From NCBI GenBank assembly GCA_037178675.1, contig JAYMGJ010000481.1, positions 1 to 64,000 on the forward strand: DNA of 64,000 bases, in the 5' to 3' direction. Positions 11,535 through 22,906 of the stretch are shown here, in pieces. Under the pieces are notes generated by a model that was not told the origin of the DNA, searched no databases, and saw only the letters and a program-made list of their open reading frames with translations. This DNA is from Scleroderma bovista. Taxonomy: Eukaryota; Basidiomycota; Agaricomycetes; Boletales; Sclerodermataceae. The position numbers were made by a program, and so were the translations under genes. How positions within the stretch are numbered: the stretch's first letter is position 1; each line of letters starts with the position of its first letter.

Positions 11535-13302
11535 CTAGGGTGACACCAGCAGGTGAGCCATAACTTTGCCACACCATGGATACTCGCTAATAGTTATCCT
11601 TGGATCAGTAAATACAACATTTGTAGTCAAAGTACTATTCTGTCCTTGAGGAAAAATGGCCTTAACATGGTGAGGGTAGGTACACCTGGAAAGAGCCACA
11701 TAAAGTTGACCATGTGAAAAAACAGGTGTACATAAATCTAGTCCTACATATTTGACACTCTGGCCCTGAGATTTATTGATGGTCATTGAAAAAGCAAGAC
11801 AAACTGGAAATTGTAGACGTCGAAGTGGAACTGGAAACTCATCCTGTGGGGCATCCAAGGCCATTCATGGAATGAGCACAATATCATTTCACCACCTTCA
11901 ACTCCTTCATTTTCCTTTCAAAGCACACAACACTGAAGAACATGTTGAGTAGATGACACCAAAATCATTTGTGTGCCATTGTAAAGGCCATGACTTGGGT
12001 CCAAGTTTCGTAGTAGCATGAGTGGAGCACCATTTTTAAGCTCCAGCTGGTGAAGTGGGAATCCAGAAGGATCCAAGGTGTGGAGAAACTCAGTGGGAAT
12101 GTAGTCATATTCTTTTTCGGTAACAGAGTCTACACTGGTATAAATTGTTGTTTCGCCAGTAAATGATGCAAGAACTGTGGAGTTTATTTCATTGACCTCA
12201 ACATTCTTAGCAGAGAGAATGGTATGATCCAAGAAATAATCATTTGGTAAAGCATGATCACGTGTTGGGTCAAGTAGCTCTCCATACAGTGCATCAATAA
12301 GCGAATGCATATCATTACCACAGCGCATGTACTCAGGAAGGGTGACTTCATTTTCAGCACTCATGCCAATTCCAGCACCAATCTGAAGAAGCCACACAGC
12401 AAATTGGTCACATATGGGATCTCTTCCCAGTCGCATGTTAGTTTCAAGCTTAAAAACACATATGTTCCCCCAAAGCTGAGAGCAACAGAAAGTTGCACCC
12501 ACAATATGTTCCTGAGAGCCATGGGGAACAACAGGAAGAGTTTGCCAAAAGTCCCCTACAAAAAGAACAGGAATACCCCAAAGTCAGCATCCACACCACG
12601 CAGATCACGCAAACTACAATCAACACATTCTATCACATGTCAATGTTGCATAGGAACTTCATCCCAAATAATAAGGGATGTATGAAGGAGCAGTTAATGC
12701 CATGGATCATCCTTTTTGATATTGCAGGTACTGGCCTCATTTATGGGAATAGGAATTTTGAACCGTGAATGAGCAGTCCGACCACCTGAGAGCAGTAATG
12801 ATGCAATTCCAGAAGATGCCACACAAAGGACAATCTTTTCTCTTGCACGTACAGCTGCAGCCAACAGATTGCAGACATAAGTCTTTCCACAGCCACCTGC
12901 ACTATGAAGAAAGGATCCTCCTGCTTGATTGTTTTCAACCTTTTCCAACATAGCATCATAAACTGCTCTCTGTTCATCAGTCAGAGTTCTTTCACCATTT
13001 TCTACAATCTGATGCAGAGCATTCAGATCATAATTGTGCTGCTCAGCAATCAGCTGGTTTCCAACCCTATTTTCCCAACGAATCTGAGGCAAAGGCATTT
13101 CTGCAAAATCCTGTAAAGATTTTCCACTTTTCCAAAGGCCAACATTGATCAAGTAAAGACCATAGTCATAAATCTGATCCTCTGTGGGATCTTGCATGTG
13201 TAGCCGATGGGTCAACTGATATTGTAGATCATCACAAAGATGACCTATGATTCTGATTCTCTTTGAGACCTGAGATTTCCCCTTCTTCACTTTGGCATGC
13301 AT
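11535..13302 (-). pseudogene. Helitron-type Pif1 helicase, broken
   Basis: Superfamily 1B DNA helicase of the Pif1/RRM3 type found in Helitron rolling-circle transposons. On the minus strand: an N-terminal region from 13302 (RTLTDEQRAVYDAMLEKVE), then Walker A SAGGCGKTYVCNLL near 12881-12900 (usual GGTGKT is GGCGKT). Motif SLIIWDEVPMQH (Walker B) is preceded by an in-frame TAA and followed by TGA. A one-base shift lies before IPVLFVGDFWQTLPVV. The second part is 12502-11918 (NICVFKLETNMRL, then LMLLRNLDPSHGLYNGTQMI). The C-terminal part is 11864-11535 (AFSMTINKSQGQSVKYVGLD, then LYVALSRCTYPHHVKAIF, motifs V and VI). No Rep (HUH) nuclease domain is visible upstream, so the element is truncated or rearranged. 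The second copy is 58117-59884. Confidence 0.92.
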
Positions 13303-14442
13303 GCGTGAACCCCTCTGACTGGAATGTGGTTTTCATGGTACTCGGGATTCTTCCCTGCTAAAGTCTCGAGATGGAGTGTGCAACTGGCTATGTGGTGCCT
13401 CCCAGTTGAAGTCTCAGTATGAGGTGTATGATTGGCTACATGATGGCAGTGGTCTGGGGGTAGTATCCCTGTTGGGCGTTGCAGGTGGGCTCCCTGACTC
13501 TTCTTGGGGACGTGACAGCGCTGGCCTGGGGTTAATATTAATGTTGGACGTTGCAGGTGTGGATGTGTGTCGAGCCAGCAGTGACTGCATTTTTTTCTGG
13601 GGTAATGGCTCAGCTTTGGGGAAACCCTATGCTTGTTCCTCACCTGTAGCTTGCGCAGATTGTATTCATGCTGTTTTGCCATTGCAGCTAGTTCATTTTC
13701 TTTTTGCACCTACTCGAATCTTGTTGATTTGCCTCCCTGAGTTGGGTACTGTACTCACCTGCATTTGCTATTTCTCTTGTTCCAGAATTTCCGCATATTT
13801 CTGATGCTGAGCCTCAAGTTGTGATTTCATATCCATGATCTCTTCCATTTGTTTCTACAAGACGTAAGTCAAAATCACCACTGCAGCCTTACAACTCACA
13901 TTTAATAGATCGGACCTCTGATTCCCCATGAACCATCCAACATTCTGTTGGAAGTCCTCCATACTTTGATGCTGTTGAACTTGAGCGTCCTGCAGACTCC
14001 TGATCAATGCCTAAATTTCCCCAGCATGAATTGAAGCTCTTTCGTGTTTTGCAAGACATACTGCAAGTTCTTCATTTTGGCAAGAGACCTGGGTGTGTGA
14101 TGCTTTGGATTGTTGGAGTTCTTCTTGTAGACTTTTGGAATAATCAACTTCTTGTAATCTTACTTTTGATTGTACCCACTCTTCAGCAGGATTTTTACCA
14201 GCTCTTGGATTGCCATTGTCAGGGTTGTCGGGGCTGGCATCTCGGGGATGGTACCACAGGCACTGAGCATCAGCTCCCATTTGGTCGGAAGAGGTCAGGG
14301 GGGTGGTGTTGGCAGCCGCTGTGGGATGATGTGGGAGGGTGTCGATATCCATGGTGTCCAGCCAAGGGTTCACAGTGGGGTTGCCAAAGTTGGTTCTTGG
14401 GTGATCCTCCCCAGATTTCAACTCTAGGGAGACTTTGAACAT
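13303..14442 (-). pseudogene. coiled-coil protein remnant
   Basis: Not assigned to a family. From 14442 (minus strand) a 143-codon frame begins MFKVSLELKSGEDHPRTNFG and ends with a heptad-like KSLQEELQQSKASHTQVSCQ NEELAVCLAKHERA segment. After stops it resumes as DAQVQQHQSMEDFQQNVGWF, then SQLEAQHQKYAEILEQEK, then MQKENELAAMAKQHEYNLRK followed by a His/Pro/Thr-rich tail with several near-repeats (HLQRPT, HTETSTG, LHLETLAG). Long Gln/Glu/Lys-rich helices suggest a coiled coil. It sits directly upstream of the Pif1 helicase on the same strand, where the Helitron replication-initiator half would be expected. It may be captured host sequence, or an unrelated neighbour. The copy is at 59885-61024. 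Confidence 0.5.
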
Positions 14443-16396
14443 AGTTGAAATGCCTCTTGAACTCTGGAGTGCAGTAAATAAACCTCAAGTCCTAATTGTG
14501 ATGATTGCATGATCATAATATGCACTCCAGCTCTAATTGTGATGTGCGGTGATAATTGTTATTGTTGCAATCGCTACCTATTTATCATGATTTTTGTTAT
14601 ACCCCAGAAATCATTGCCACGGTGTCATGCACCAAACATGTTTGGTACTGTGGACATGGAGAAAGTTAGCCGATGAAACTAATGCGAAGAATGCACACCC
14701 AAGATCTGTTGAAAGATTGTCCCGACTTGAGGGATACAGACAGCCCTCGCTATCCATATCACGCAAAGTCAAGACTATCCTTATGTGAAGAATGAATACA
14801 AGCTCGTTGTAGCCATCTATCGCACAAGAATGACTATCCTGATGCGAGAGATGAATGCCAACATGGACAGTCATCTATCGCACGAGAACCGCCAAGAAGC
14901 AGAAGAATCCAAGGATTGGTGATCATTTCAGTATGAGAGAGGAATGCAACCTACTGCAGTCCAACTCCCATACCAGAACAACCAAAGTAGCAGAAGAAAT
15001 GATAGAGAAACAAAGGAGAAAAGGAAGAATCATTTTTAGCGCCCAAATGTCAAATTTAGGCGCCCAGTGCCGGCATTCCGATATTTTGAATAGCTCCACC
15101 ATTTTTGAAGCTATCAATCATGTGACTATACCATCATGGAGCCTAGACCGTGGTCTATCTGCCTGTCAAGTTCCGACGTAAATCCATTCATTTCCCATGG
15201 AGATATTCCACCCGCAATCCAGACACCTGCTTCATCACTCACTATGGAGTCCACATTTTCTCTGGAACATTTCTCCGCTATTGCAGCAGACCTCAACTAT
15301 GTCCTGCTCTTGGGACAGCCTCTCCCTGAGCTCCTGTGTACTGTCTGGTACATATCTTCCCAGCCTGCTCCCCCAGTACCTCTTGTTCTCGGTCAGTGTG
15401 TTCTCCTCGTCAGTCCTGCGTCACGCACATACTTTGGTTGTCTCAAGTCTATCGTTAGACTTGAAAATTCATACCTGGTCATCTCTGTGTCTCCTGAGTC
15501 CTCTGCATATGGTCCTTTCATCCCAGAGTCCTGTCACATCCATCTCCCTCTATCATTCATCTCGCTTCCCTGGACACATCGAATCCGCTACTTGTGATTC
15601 TCTTCCCTGCTATCCCGCAACAAACACGAATGAAACAGTGCTCTAGAACCCTTCTTAGGAGCCCTAATAGAGTACAGAACCTTCCCCTTACTGCTCAAGG
15701 AAAGACTGCACTTCGGGAGCACCAAATTTCGCGTTTTTGCTCTACAGAAGCTCAATCCAAGGGATTTGTGACACTCTGTGACCAGCTGTGACTCTACTTG
15801 TCATTCCAGGCCCCCTGACACTGCTCTTCTGGTCGGATCAATTCTTTTATTATCCCCCAGCCACTCCCATCAGTGGCACTGCTTCAGAAGCTCATCTCCA
15901 GATCTAAAGTTCAATAAATCATAGGTTGTGCTTCCCTTCTTTCTGAGTCACACAGAGTCACTCTGGCTCACTCTGACTCACTCTGCTGCGCATTATCCAT
16001 CCCCTCTTGGCATTACTAATCCCCATTACTCCCCTTACCAATCACTTACCAATCATCCTTCAAATCATGCTTATCATGCTGCTTATCAATTCATGACTCA
16101 TGCCCCTATGATTCATATGCATTATGTCATCGCATATGCTCATTTAGCTTTGATCTACTCATCCCATGCTTTCCCCCCCTCTCTTTTGGGCCCCATGCAA
16201 TGATTTTTCCATATTCTTGGTTATACACCCCTTTTTACCTATGTTTTTGCTCTTTCCCTTGGCTCAGCAGCTTGTTCAGGCTTTCCCCATCGATGACTCA
16301 GCCTGATTACACTGCTTATCAATTGCTTACCAATTTCTTACCAATCTCTTACCAAGCACTTAGTCATTTGTGCTTACAGGGCCACAGCCCCTCCTG

Positions 16397-16404
16397 TATA
16401 TAAA
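16397..16404 (+). promoter_or_regulatory. TATA box of LTR A1
   Basis: TATATAAA, 42 bases upstream of an AATAAA signal and after repeated CTTACCAAT words. The same arrangement is at 25306 in A2. Confidence 0.6.
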
Positions 16405-16445
16405 CCAGCAGCCAAAGGCTGCAAGGAAGTGTCTGCTTCCCCCTC

Positions 16446-16451
16446 AATAAA
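16446..16451 (+). terminator. polyadenylation signal of LTR A1
   Basis: AATAAA just downstream of the TATA box, as expected for the R region of an LTR. Conserved in A2 at 25355-25360. Confidence 0.5.
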
Positions 16452-16807
16452 GCGACCACATTCACTCTCCCTCACTGTCTATAAGCTCCCTCTTTGTCTT
16501 TGGACTTGTAGGTCACCCAGTGCTGGCCTAAAGCTCCTATATTGCTGTTTATCAGATATATCTTGTATCTGATCATTTCTCTAGGCTGAAGCGCAGTCTA
16601 GCATCTCTGTCCACTCTATCCCATCACTGTCCATCGCATTCTTGAAGCAGGAACTGTCCCCTTGCTTCCCTGTTGCTCCATCACTGCTGTTACACCCCTG
16701 TCATCAATCTATCATCACTCTTCAATCCGGAAGACCACCACTCGCATTTTGCTGTCATTTGTGTTGGTTGTTGGTTGTTCTGACCTCTTCCCTCACTTAG
16801 GCGCACA

Positions 16808-17910
16808 CCGGCAAAGTTAATTTAACTAGGTGTCCTCCTGAGTGCAAGTCACTCTTAGAGACACGCTTTGCTAAGTTATTACGAGAAAACGAATCTCAGG
16901 AAACTTGGGTACAAGCTTTAAAAGCTCATGAATCAAAGGTCGCTATTGATGAGTCGACCCTAGAGGAAGCTCAGAAACAGGTGCCTAAAGAATACTGGGA
17001 GTTCTTAGACGTATTTAGTAAAAAGTCGTCAGAGCGCATGCTGCTAAGAAAACCTTGGGATCATGGAATTGATCTAAAAGAAGACTTCCTGCCCAAAAAG
17101 GGAAGACTTATCCTGCTCTCTGTTGATGAACAAAAAGAAGTCGAATTGTTCCTTGATGATCAACTTGCTAAAGGATATATTCGGCCTTCTATTAGTCAGC
17201 AGACGTCACCGGTCTTCTTTATCCTGAAAAAGGACGGCAAGAAGCGCATGGTACAGGATTACCGTTATGTAAACAACTGGACGATTAAGAATAACTATCC
17301 GCTGCCGCTTATCTCTCAGCTTGTTGACAAGCTTAAGGGTTGTAAGCTCTTCACGAAAATGGATCTTCGTTGGGGTTACAATAATGTGAGGATCCGCGAA
17401 GGCGATGAGTGGAAAGCTGCGTTTGTAACGCACAAAGGGGCTTTCAAGCCATTAGTTATGTATTTCGGTCTCTGTAATTCACCCGTGACATTCCAGAAAA
17501 TGATGAATGAAATCTTCCACGATATGTCGGATGTCTGCGTGGTGTATATCGACGACCTTATGATATTTACGGATACGGACGATCAGGAAAGGCATGATAG
17601 AATCGTGCTGGAAGTTTTGAAACATTTACGTGATAACGATTTGTTTGTCAAACCCGAAAAGTGTCGCTTCCGAGTCACCGAAGTCGACTTCCTCGGAATG
17701 ATCGTGTCATGTGAGGGTATCAAAATGGACCCTGAAAAAGTTAATGCTATTTTGAAGTGGCCTGAGCCAACGAACGTAAAGCAGGTTCGCGCGTTCCTCG
17801 GTCTCGGCAATTTCTATAGACTCTTCATTAAAGATTATGCGATCATGGCTAGGCCCATGATGGACCTTACGTGTAAAGATACGGTATTTAACTTTGGAGA
17901 AAAGGAACAC
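16808..17910 (+). CDS. Ty3/Gypsy pol fragment: reverse transcriptase
   Basis: An uninterrupted frame of about 367 codons, bounded on the left by the end of LTR A1 and on the right by LTR B1. There is no start codon of its own and no stop. It begins in the protease-RT spacer (AQKQVPKEYWEFLDVFSKKS at about 16972) and covers the RT palm and fingers. Visible are VFFILKKDGKKRMVQDYRYV, motif A KMDLRWGYNNVRI (17356 on), motif B YFGLCNSPVTFQKMMNEIF, and motif C VVYIDDLMIF with YIDD at 17545-17556. The thumb and connection follow (CRFRVTEVDFLGMIVSCEGI, VRAFLGLGNFYRLFIKDYA). It stops at FNFGEKEH, where RNase H should begin. Catalytic Asp residues are intact. Gag, protease, RNase H and integrase are absent. 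The clean frame contrasts with the decayed pol copies at 37680 and 42246, suggesting a younger lineage. Confidence 0.95.
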
Positions 17911-19952
17911 TGTGAGTCAAAGTGTGGACTTGGGTCGGAGTAATAACCCAAACACAACACCAACAAAGGACTACGAAAATGTGCAAGTGGTGGTTTACCT
18001 CCGCGGTGTCCAGAGAGGATGTGCTGAGGAGGGGGGAAGGGGATCTACACCAACAGGGTGATGCAGACGGTGATGCAGGATACTCCTGGGGTACAGGAGT
18101 AATAGAGGACGAAGGGGATAGGGGTCTGGACTCTTCCTAAAGCCTAGGAAGTTGTCAAAGCAGGGATTGGGTAGACTGAGACTGAAACAGTGATACTACA
18201 CCTAGAGATTGGTGCAGCAAAGGGGCAGGGATGCCTCTGATGTCCAGAGGCGAGGAAGATTGACTGGTATGAAGCCTAGACTCCGCTTGAGCCTAGTATA
18301 AAGAATAGATCTTGAATAACTTGGATAAACTTGACAATATTGAGCCTTTAGACCTTCACTGAAGCCTACAAGGACTCAAAGACTGAAGGGATACTGATTG
18401 AGAGAGTCTGAGAGAGGGATAATTTCGTGCAATTGGGTCTTCTATCACTGGGCTGAGCCCAGGGGTTTAAATACATGGGGGGGCACAGCATTAAAGTACA
18501 AAAAGAGAAGGGAGTAAGCAGAATTTGTCAAGGATTGGTAAGGGATTGGTAAGAGCTTTGTAAGGGGTTTGTAAGCGATCAGTAAGGGATAAGCAGGAAT
18601 GAGTAAGCATAGGAAGCATGAATAAGCTGCTGAGTAAAGGAATGAGTAAGCTGCATGACAAGATTGATTGGTAAGGGAGTGAGTCATCAGCTGAGTAATA
18701 TACCAAAAATGCGAAAGGGATAGAGTAATACTGATGACAAGAGAGCATCAGTAAGCAAGGGATGAGTCACTGCACAGCAGAAGGAGTCATTGATGCACAG
18801 CCTAAGAAGTTTGATGGGGGGGCTGTGTACCATCAGGAATTTGATGGGACAACAATGGGGAAGATCTGGGATTAATAGGTGGATTGATCCGAGACAAAAC
18901 AGCCACAAGAAGGGTACCAGGGGTCCAGAGGTCTTTTTGGGGGGTCAGCATACACTAAGGTATAGTGCATGTGTTCTAGCACCGCTGAAGCGCAACCATG
19001 GGCTCCCTTGACGAGCTCTGTTCTGGGAAAGAACGAGAGAGGGTTCTTCTTCCTAATAGCACTATAAAGTGGGGGGAATAACTGTCATGGTGCTGGGGGA
19101 CGTCGTCTGAAAGTAGGGAAGCGGATAGAGTATTGAATTCGACGCATCCAGGGAAGTGAGACGAACGACAGAGGAAGATGGACATGGCAAGTATCTGGGA
19201 GGAAGGGACCATAGGCTGAGGGCTCAGGGGACACAGAGACGACCAGAGAAGACTTCTCAAGCTTGACAATAGACCTAAGATGACCAAAGTACGTCCTTGA
19301 TGCAGGACTGACGAGGAGAACGCGCTGACCGAGAACGAGAGGGACTGAGGGAGCAGGCTGGGAAGATATGTGCCAGGCAGTGCACGGGAACTCTGGGAGA
19401 GGCTGTCCTAAGAGCAGGACATAGTGGAGATCTGCAGCAATAGCGGAGAAATGATCCAGAGAAAATACGGACTCCATAGTGAGCGATGAAGCGAACGTCT
19501 GGATTGCAGGGGGAATATCTCCGTGGGAAATGAACGGATTTGCGTCGGAACTTGACAGGCAGATAGACCACGCTCTAGGCTTTCTGACGGTATAGTTACG
19601 TGCCTGATAGCTTCAGAAACGATGGAGCTATTCAAAATATCGGAATGCCGGCACTGGGCGCCTAAAAATGACATTTGGGCGCTAAAAATCATTTCTTCTC
19701 TTTCTCCTTCGTTTCTCCATCAATTCTTCGGCTTCTTTGATCGTTCTGGTATGGGAGTTGGACTGCAGACGTGTGCATTCCTTTCTCATACCACAATTGA
19801 CGTTATTCCTTCAGTTTCTTCTGCTTCTTGGCGGTTCTCGTGCGATAGATGGCTACAATGAGGGTCCGTTGTGCTTATCCTTCGCATAAGGATCATTCGA
19901 TATAGGCATTATCTTCCATGTTCACTGTACCAAACCTGTTTGGTGCGTGACA
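17911..19952 (-). mobile_element. LTR family B, copy B1 (minus)
   Basis: Reverse complement of the B2 LTR. On the minus strand it starts TGTCACGCACCAAACAGG (19952) and ends GACTCACA (17911), 2,042 bp. It is inserted into, or has replaced, the Gypsy pol after codon H of FNFGEKEH. The sequence to its right (from 19953) is not pol, so this is not a simple insertion. Flanks (AACAC left, CCGTG right) are not a target duplication. Confidence 0.75.
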
Positions 19953-19959
19953 CCGTGTG

Positions 19960-20590
19960 TGGTAAGTCTGTGCAGGTATAGTGCTTCCGACCATTTGCAG
20001 TGAATCCTTGCATGTGCATTGGGTCCACACATGTGTAGTGAGTCCACATAGGTGTAGTGAGTCCATCCATGTGTATTGAGTCCGCGGAGGTGTAGTGCAT
20101 TAGCACATGCATAGTGAGTCTGGACATGTGCAGTGAGTCCACGCATCTGTAGTGAGTCTGCATAGGTGTAGTGAGTCTGCATAGGTGTAGTGAGTCTGCA
20201 TAGGTGTAGTGAGTCTGCATAGGTGTAGTGCATCTGCACCTGTGTAGTGAGTCCACGCATCTGTAGTCAGTCAGTGTAGTGAGTCCACACCTGTGTGGTC
20301 AGTCCGGGCAGGTGTAGTGCATCTGTGCAGGTGTAGTACATCCAAGCATGTGCAGTGAATCCTTGCATGTGCAGTGAGTCCACACCTGTGTGGTGATTCT
20401 GCACAGGTGTAGTGTGTCTGAACATGTGCAGTGCATCTGAACATGTGCAGTGCATGCATGCATGTGTAGTGAGTCTGCACATATGCAGTGAGTCCGCGCA
20501 TGTGTAGTGAGTCCACACAGGTGCAGTGAGTCTGCGCAGGTGCAGTGAGTCTGTGCAGGTGCAGTGAGTCCGCACAGGTGTAGTGACCCT
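19960..20590. repeat. 19-bp minisatellite
   Basis: About 33 units with consensus GTGTAGTGAGTCTGCATAG-like words. The period is exactly 19 in the cleanest stretch (units begin 20161, 20180, 20199). Because 19 is not a multiple of three, each frame shows a 19-residue repeat in translation, which explains the open but meaningless frames here. Confidence 0.9.
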
Positions 20591-21034
20591 GGGGTATCCC
20601 AGTCCCTGCATCCTGCATTAATGATCCCAAATACTGCCTAACTGGCAGATGTACCGCACCAGTTGATGGTACTCACCATTACATTTGCAATGCAATAAAC
20701 TCTTGACCCATCCATTCAGATGCAGTACAGTAGCATCCTAGCTGGCCCACATGACATGGTGATATGTATCCTTAAACAACACAACAGCCCACCCATATCA
20801 CATAGTGACAATACTCTAATGTTCAACCCACCCATGTTACATGGTGACAGTCTTTCCCAGGCTCCCCGTCTGCTGGCCTATCAGACCTGGGCGAATATCA
20901 CCCTTGTCTGGCCATCTAAATGGGACAAGGTAGGTACATTATGTGCAAAGGTCTCTTTTCCAGAGGGCCCTTGATTGATGGGGCGTCTTACACTCCCTCA
21001 GGCTTTGCCATTATCCTCATCCTCATCCTCGTCC
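20591..21034. other. no gene recognised
   Basis: Two diverged copies of a phrase containing CCCACCCAT...ACATGGTGACA lie at 20787-20846. Nothing else was recognised. Confidence 0.4.
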
Positions 21035-21973
21035 TCAGCAGCTAAGTCGAGAAACCTTTGTACATTCACCTTTCAATGCTTCGGTTGCTGACAAGCCCTG
21101 CCAGAAGAAGGTCGCACAGCACTCTGGGAGGGGTTGGGCTGGCTGAGACACTAGGTAGAGATGCAGAAATAGCAAAGTGGACACCATGAGTCTGCATGGC
21201 TTCTTTGACAAGAGCAGGGGGTGGCCGGGAGTCTTCATTGGAAGGGTCAGATGATGTGAATATTGTGTCAATGAGTGGTTTCCACTTGCCATGGATGTAT
21301 GGTGACCTGAGTTCCCTGATTTTGGTGTCAAAATCAGGGTACCCAATTGTATCTTCAGCCCAGTCCATTATCAGATGCCAGGCGGACAGGTCCTTGAGTA
21401 ACGAGCCAGCCAAGTTCAGTCAGAATTGGTGGGATACATACCTGATGTCATGCTTGGCAGTCCTGCATTCTCGTCAAAGCTGACACTATGAGTCTGCATA
21501 GCTTCTTCAACAAGAGCAGAGGGGGGCACAGGTCTTCATTGGAAGGATCAGATGACATGAATATTGTGCTGATAAGTGGTCACCAGTGACCCGAGTCCCC
21601 TAACTCTTGTGTCAAAATCGGGGTATCCAATTTTATCTTCAGCCCAGTCCATTATCAGATGCCAGGCAGATGGATCCCTGAGTAATGAATGGGCTAAGTT
21701 CAGTGGATGAGATGACAATATCTTAAAATTGATGAGATACATACCTGATGTCGCACTCAGCATTCCTTTGTTCTCATAGGCAGGTGTCCCAACATCCATC
21801 CGGGGGTACTTTGACTTCTGTACTAGTTCATCCTCGTAGTCCTCAACATTCATCACTTGATGCTTCGTGCTTGATGACTCCTTCTCTGCCAGCTTCTCCA
21901 TGAATTCTTTCTTCAAGGCAAAACAAAGTGGGGTGGGTCGGGGGATGAGACACAGTACAACAAATGAGTCCAC
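21035..21973 (-). pseudogene. unknown gene fragment with tandem exon duplication
   Basis: On the minus strand, 21973 reads KKEFMEKLAEKESSSTKHQV, then an acidic segment (NVEDYEDELVQ), an intron-like gap, and SAWHLIMDWAEDKIGYPDFD. A second exon copy about 296 bp downstream reads SAWHLIMDWAEDTIGYPDFD and continues IRELRSPYIHGKWKPLIDTI. The two blocks are about 21186-21440 and 21482-21740. Stops separate the pieces. I do not recognise the family; the W-x6-W helix and Glu/Lys content only suggest a soluble helical protein. Confidence 0.5.
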
Positions 21974-22906
21974 ACTTCAAGATGTCGGATGGCAATGTTT
22001 GGCAAACAAGGGATGGGGCTGTACACCATTGTAGTCATTAGAATTAACACAACTAAGCAGCTGACAAATCCATACCTAACACAGCCTGGTCAAACAGTTC
22101 TGCCTTTGTCTGTCAGGCCATCTGTTTCTTCATAACCAATGTACAAGCGATGGCAGTGGCACATTCTTTTGTGATACTACATGCTAATCTAATTAGTCTA
22201 TTGACAGTACTGACAGTGTTCTAATGCTATTAACTAGTGGATTGGGGGGGAGGAAAAACGATGTGATACATATAGCAAAGAACATAGGGGAAGAAAAGAA
22301 AGAATTACTACTGCTGTCACTGAGTGGTGGAAGTTTCAACTCCTGACAGTCATGTGCTGGTTCAATGCCGTTCAGTTTATAAGGCTGCAATTTTCACATG
22401 TATTTCCTTTCCACTTCCTTTACCATCCCCTCACCCATACCAGTAGACATAATCATAATGGTAGTCTGGTAGTCATAAAATAGTCGCAATAGTAGTAGAA
22501 TCCCCAATAAGTATGAAATGACATGAATGTAGTAAGGTTATAATGAATATAAGATATAGTAGTCCCATCGCTGTAGTAGTTTGGTGGGTGCTGATCAGCA
22601 TCCCGTTGCTGTACAAGGCCTCACATTTTTAAGTTTAGGTTCTCACTGCCCAATGCAAAATATTCATATTGTGTGTTTTATATTAACTACTCTGATGGGG
22701 AGGGGAAGATCTAACCCTTCATTTCTGCCAAGATTTGGTGGATGTATACTTCAATTGGAGGAGTACCAGATCTTGAACCAGCCAGCAGTCTTCAAAGTTG
22801 TCAAGGATGGGAAATGCAGCTATAGCCTATGGAGGTCATGTCACAGTGATCCTTACAAACCACTTCAATGGTGCAATGGTGAGTCCCCTGCTATGAACCT
22901 TCATCA
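21974..22906. other. no gene recognised
   Basis: AT-rich, with TAGTAGT-type simple runs around 22440-22580. An isolated plus-strand frame near 22720 (LQLEEYQILNQPAVFKVVKD) may be a lost exon but cannot be supported further. Confidence 0.35.

Larger units (their letters stand above)
14623..16807 (+). mobile_element. LTR family A, copy A1 (about 2.2 kb)
   Basis: Starts TGTCATGCACCAAACATG and ends CTTAGGCGCACA, with the TG...CA ends of LTR retrotransposons. A 16-bp perfect palindrome (ACCAAACATGTTTGGT) lies at 14631-14646. The U3-like part has many CTTACCAAT words (around 16035 and 16325), followed by TATATAAA and then AATAAA. It matches A2 at 23491-25873 closely but lacks about 160 bp near 16716 and has fewer 20-bp CACTCTGGCTCACTCTGACT units near 15958. 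No perfect target duplication was found (CACGG before, CCGGC after). Very long LTRs like this usually mark a non-autonomous or unusual element; no gag follows. Confidence 0.75.
1..17418 (+). repeat. 46.6-kb-period direct repeat, copy 1
   Basis: This block recurs at 46583-64000 with a constant offset of 46,582 bp. Every open frame I compared has the same length and translation in both copies, and homopolymer runs that I checked (nine A near 1594, nine G near 2392, nine T near 9951) match. Two silent differences were found: 7055 and 15186. Neither end shows a junction inside the window, because the LTR at the left edge is already cut at base 1 and the right copy runs off the end. The true repeat is therefore probably longer. 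Confidence 0.97.

Noticed and set aside
11136..11560. Helitron 3' terminus
   Set aside because: Several CTAG- or ACCAG-like words exist, but none has an adjacent GC-rich hairpin at the proper distance.
15136..15646. Ser/Leu-rich ORFs of about 150 codons in LTRs A and B
   Set aside because: Present in every LTR of the family at the same place, but with low-complexity composition and no domain; probably chance frames in pyrimidine-rich U3 sequence, though their recurrence in A and B is noted.
19960..20590. Open frames of over 110 codons on the minus strand
   Set aside because: They are translations of a 19-bp minisatellite in different frames, with 19-residue repeats and no protein character.
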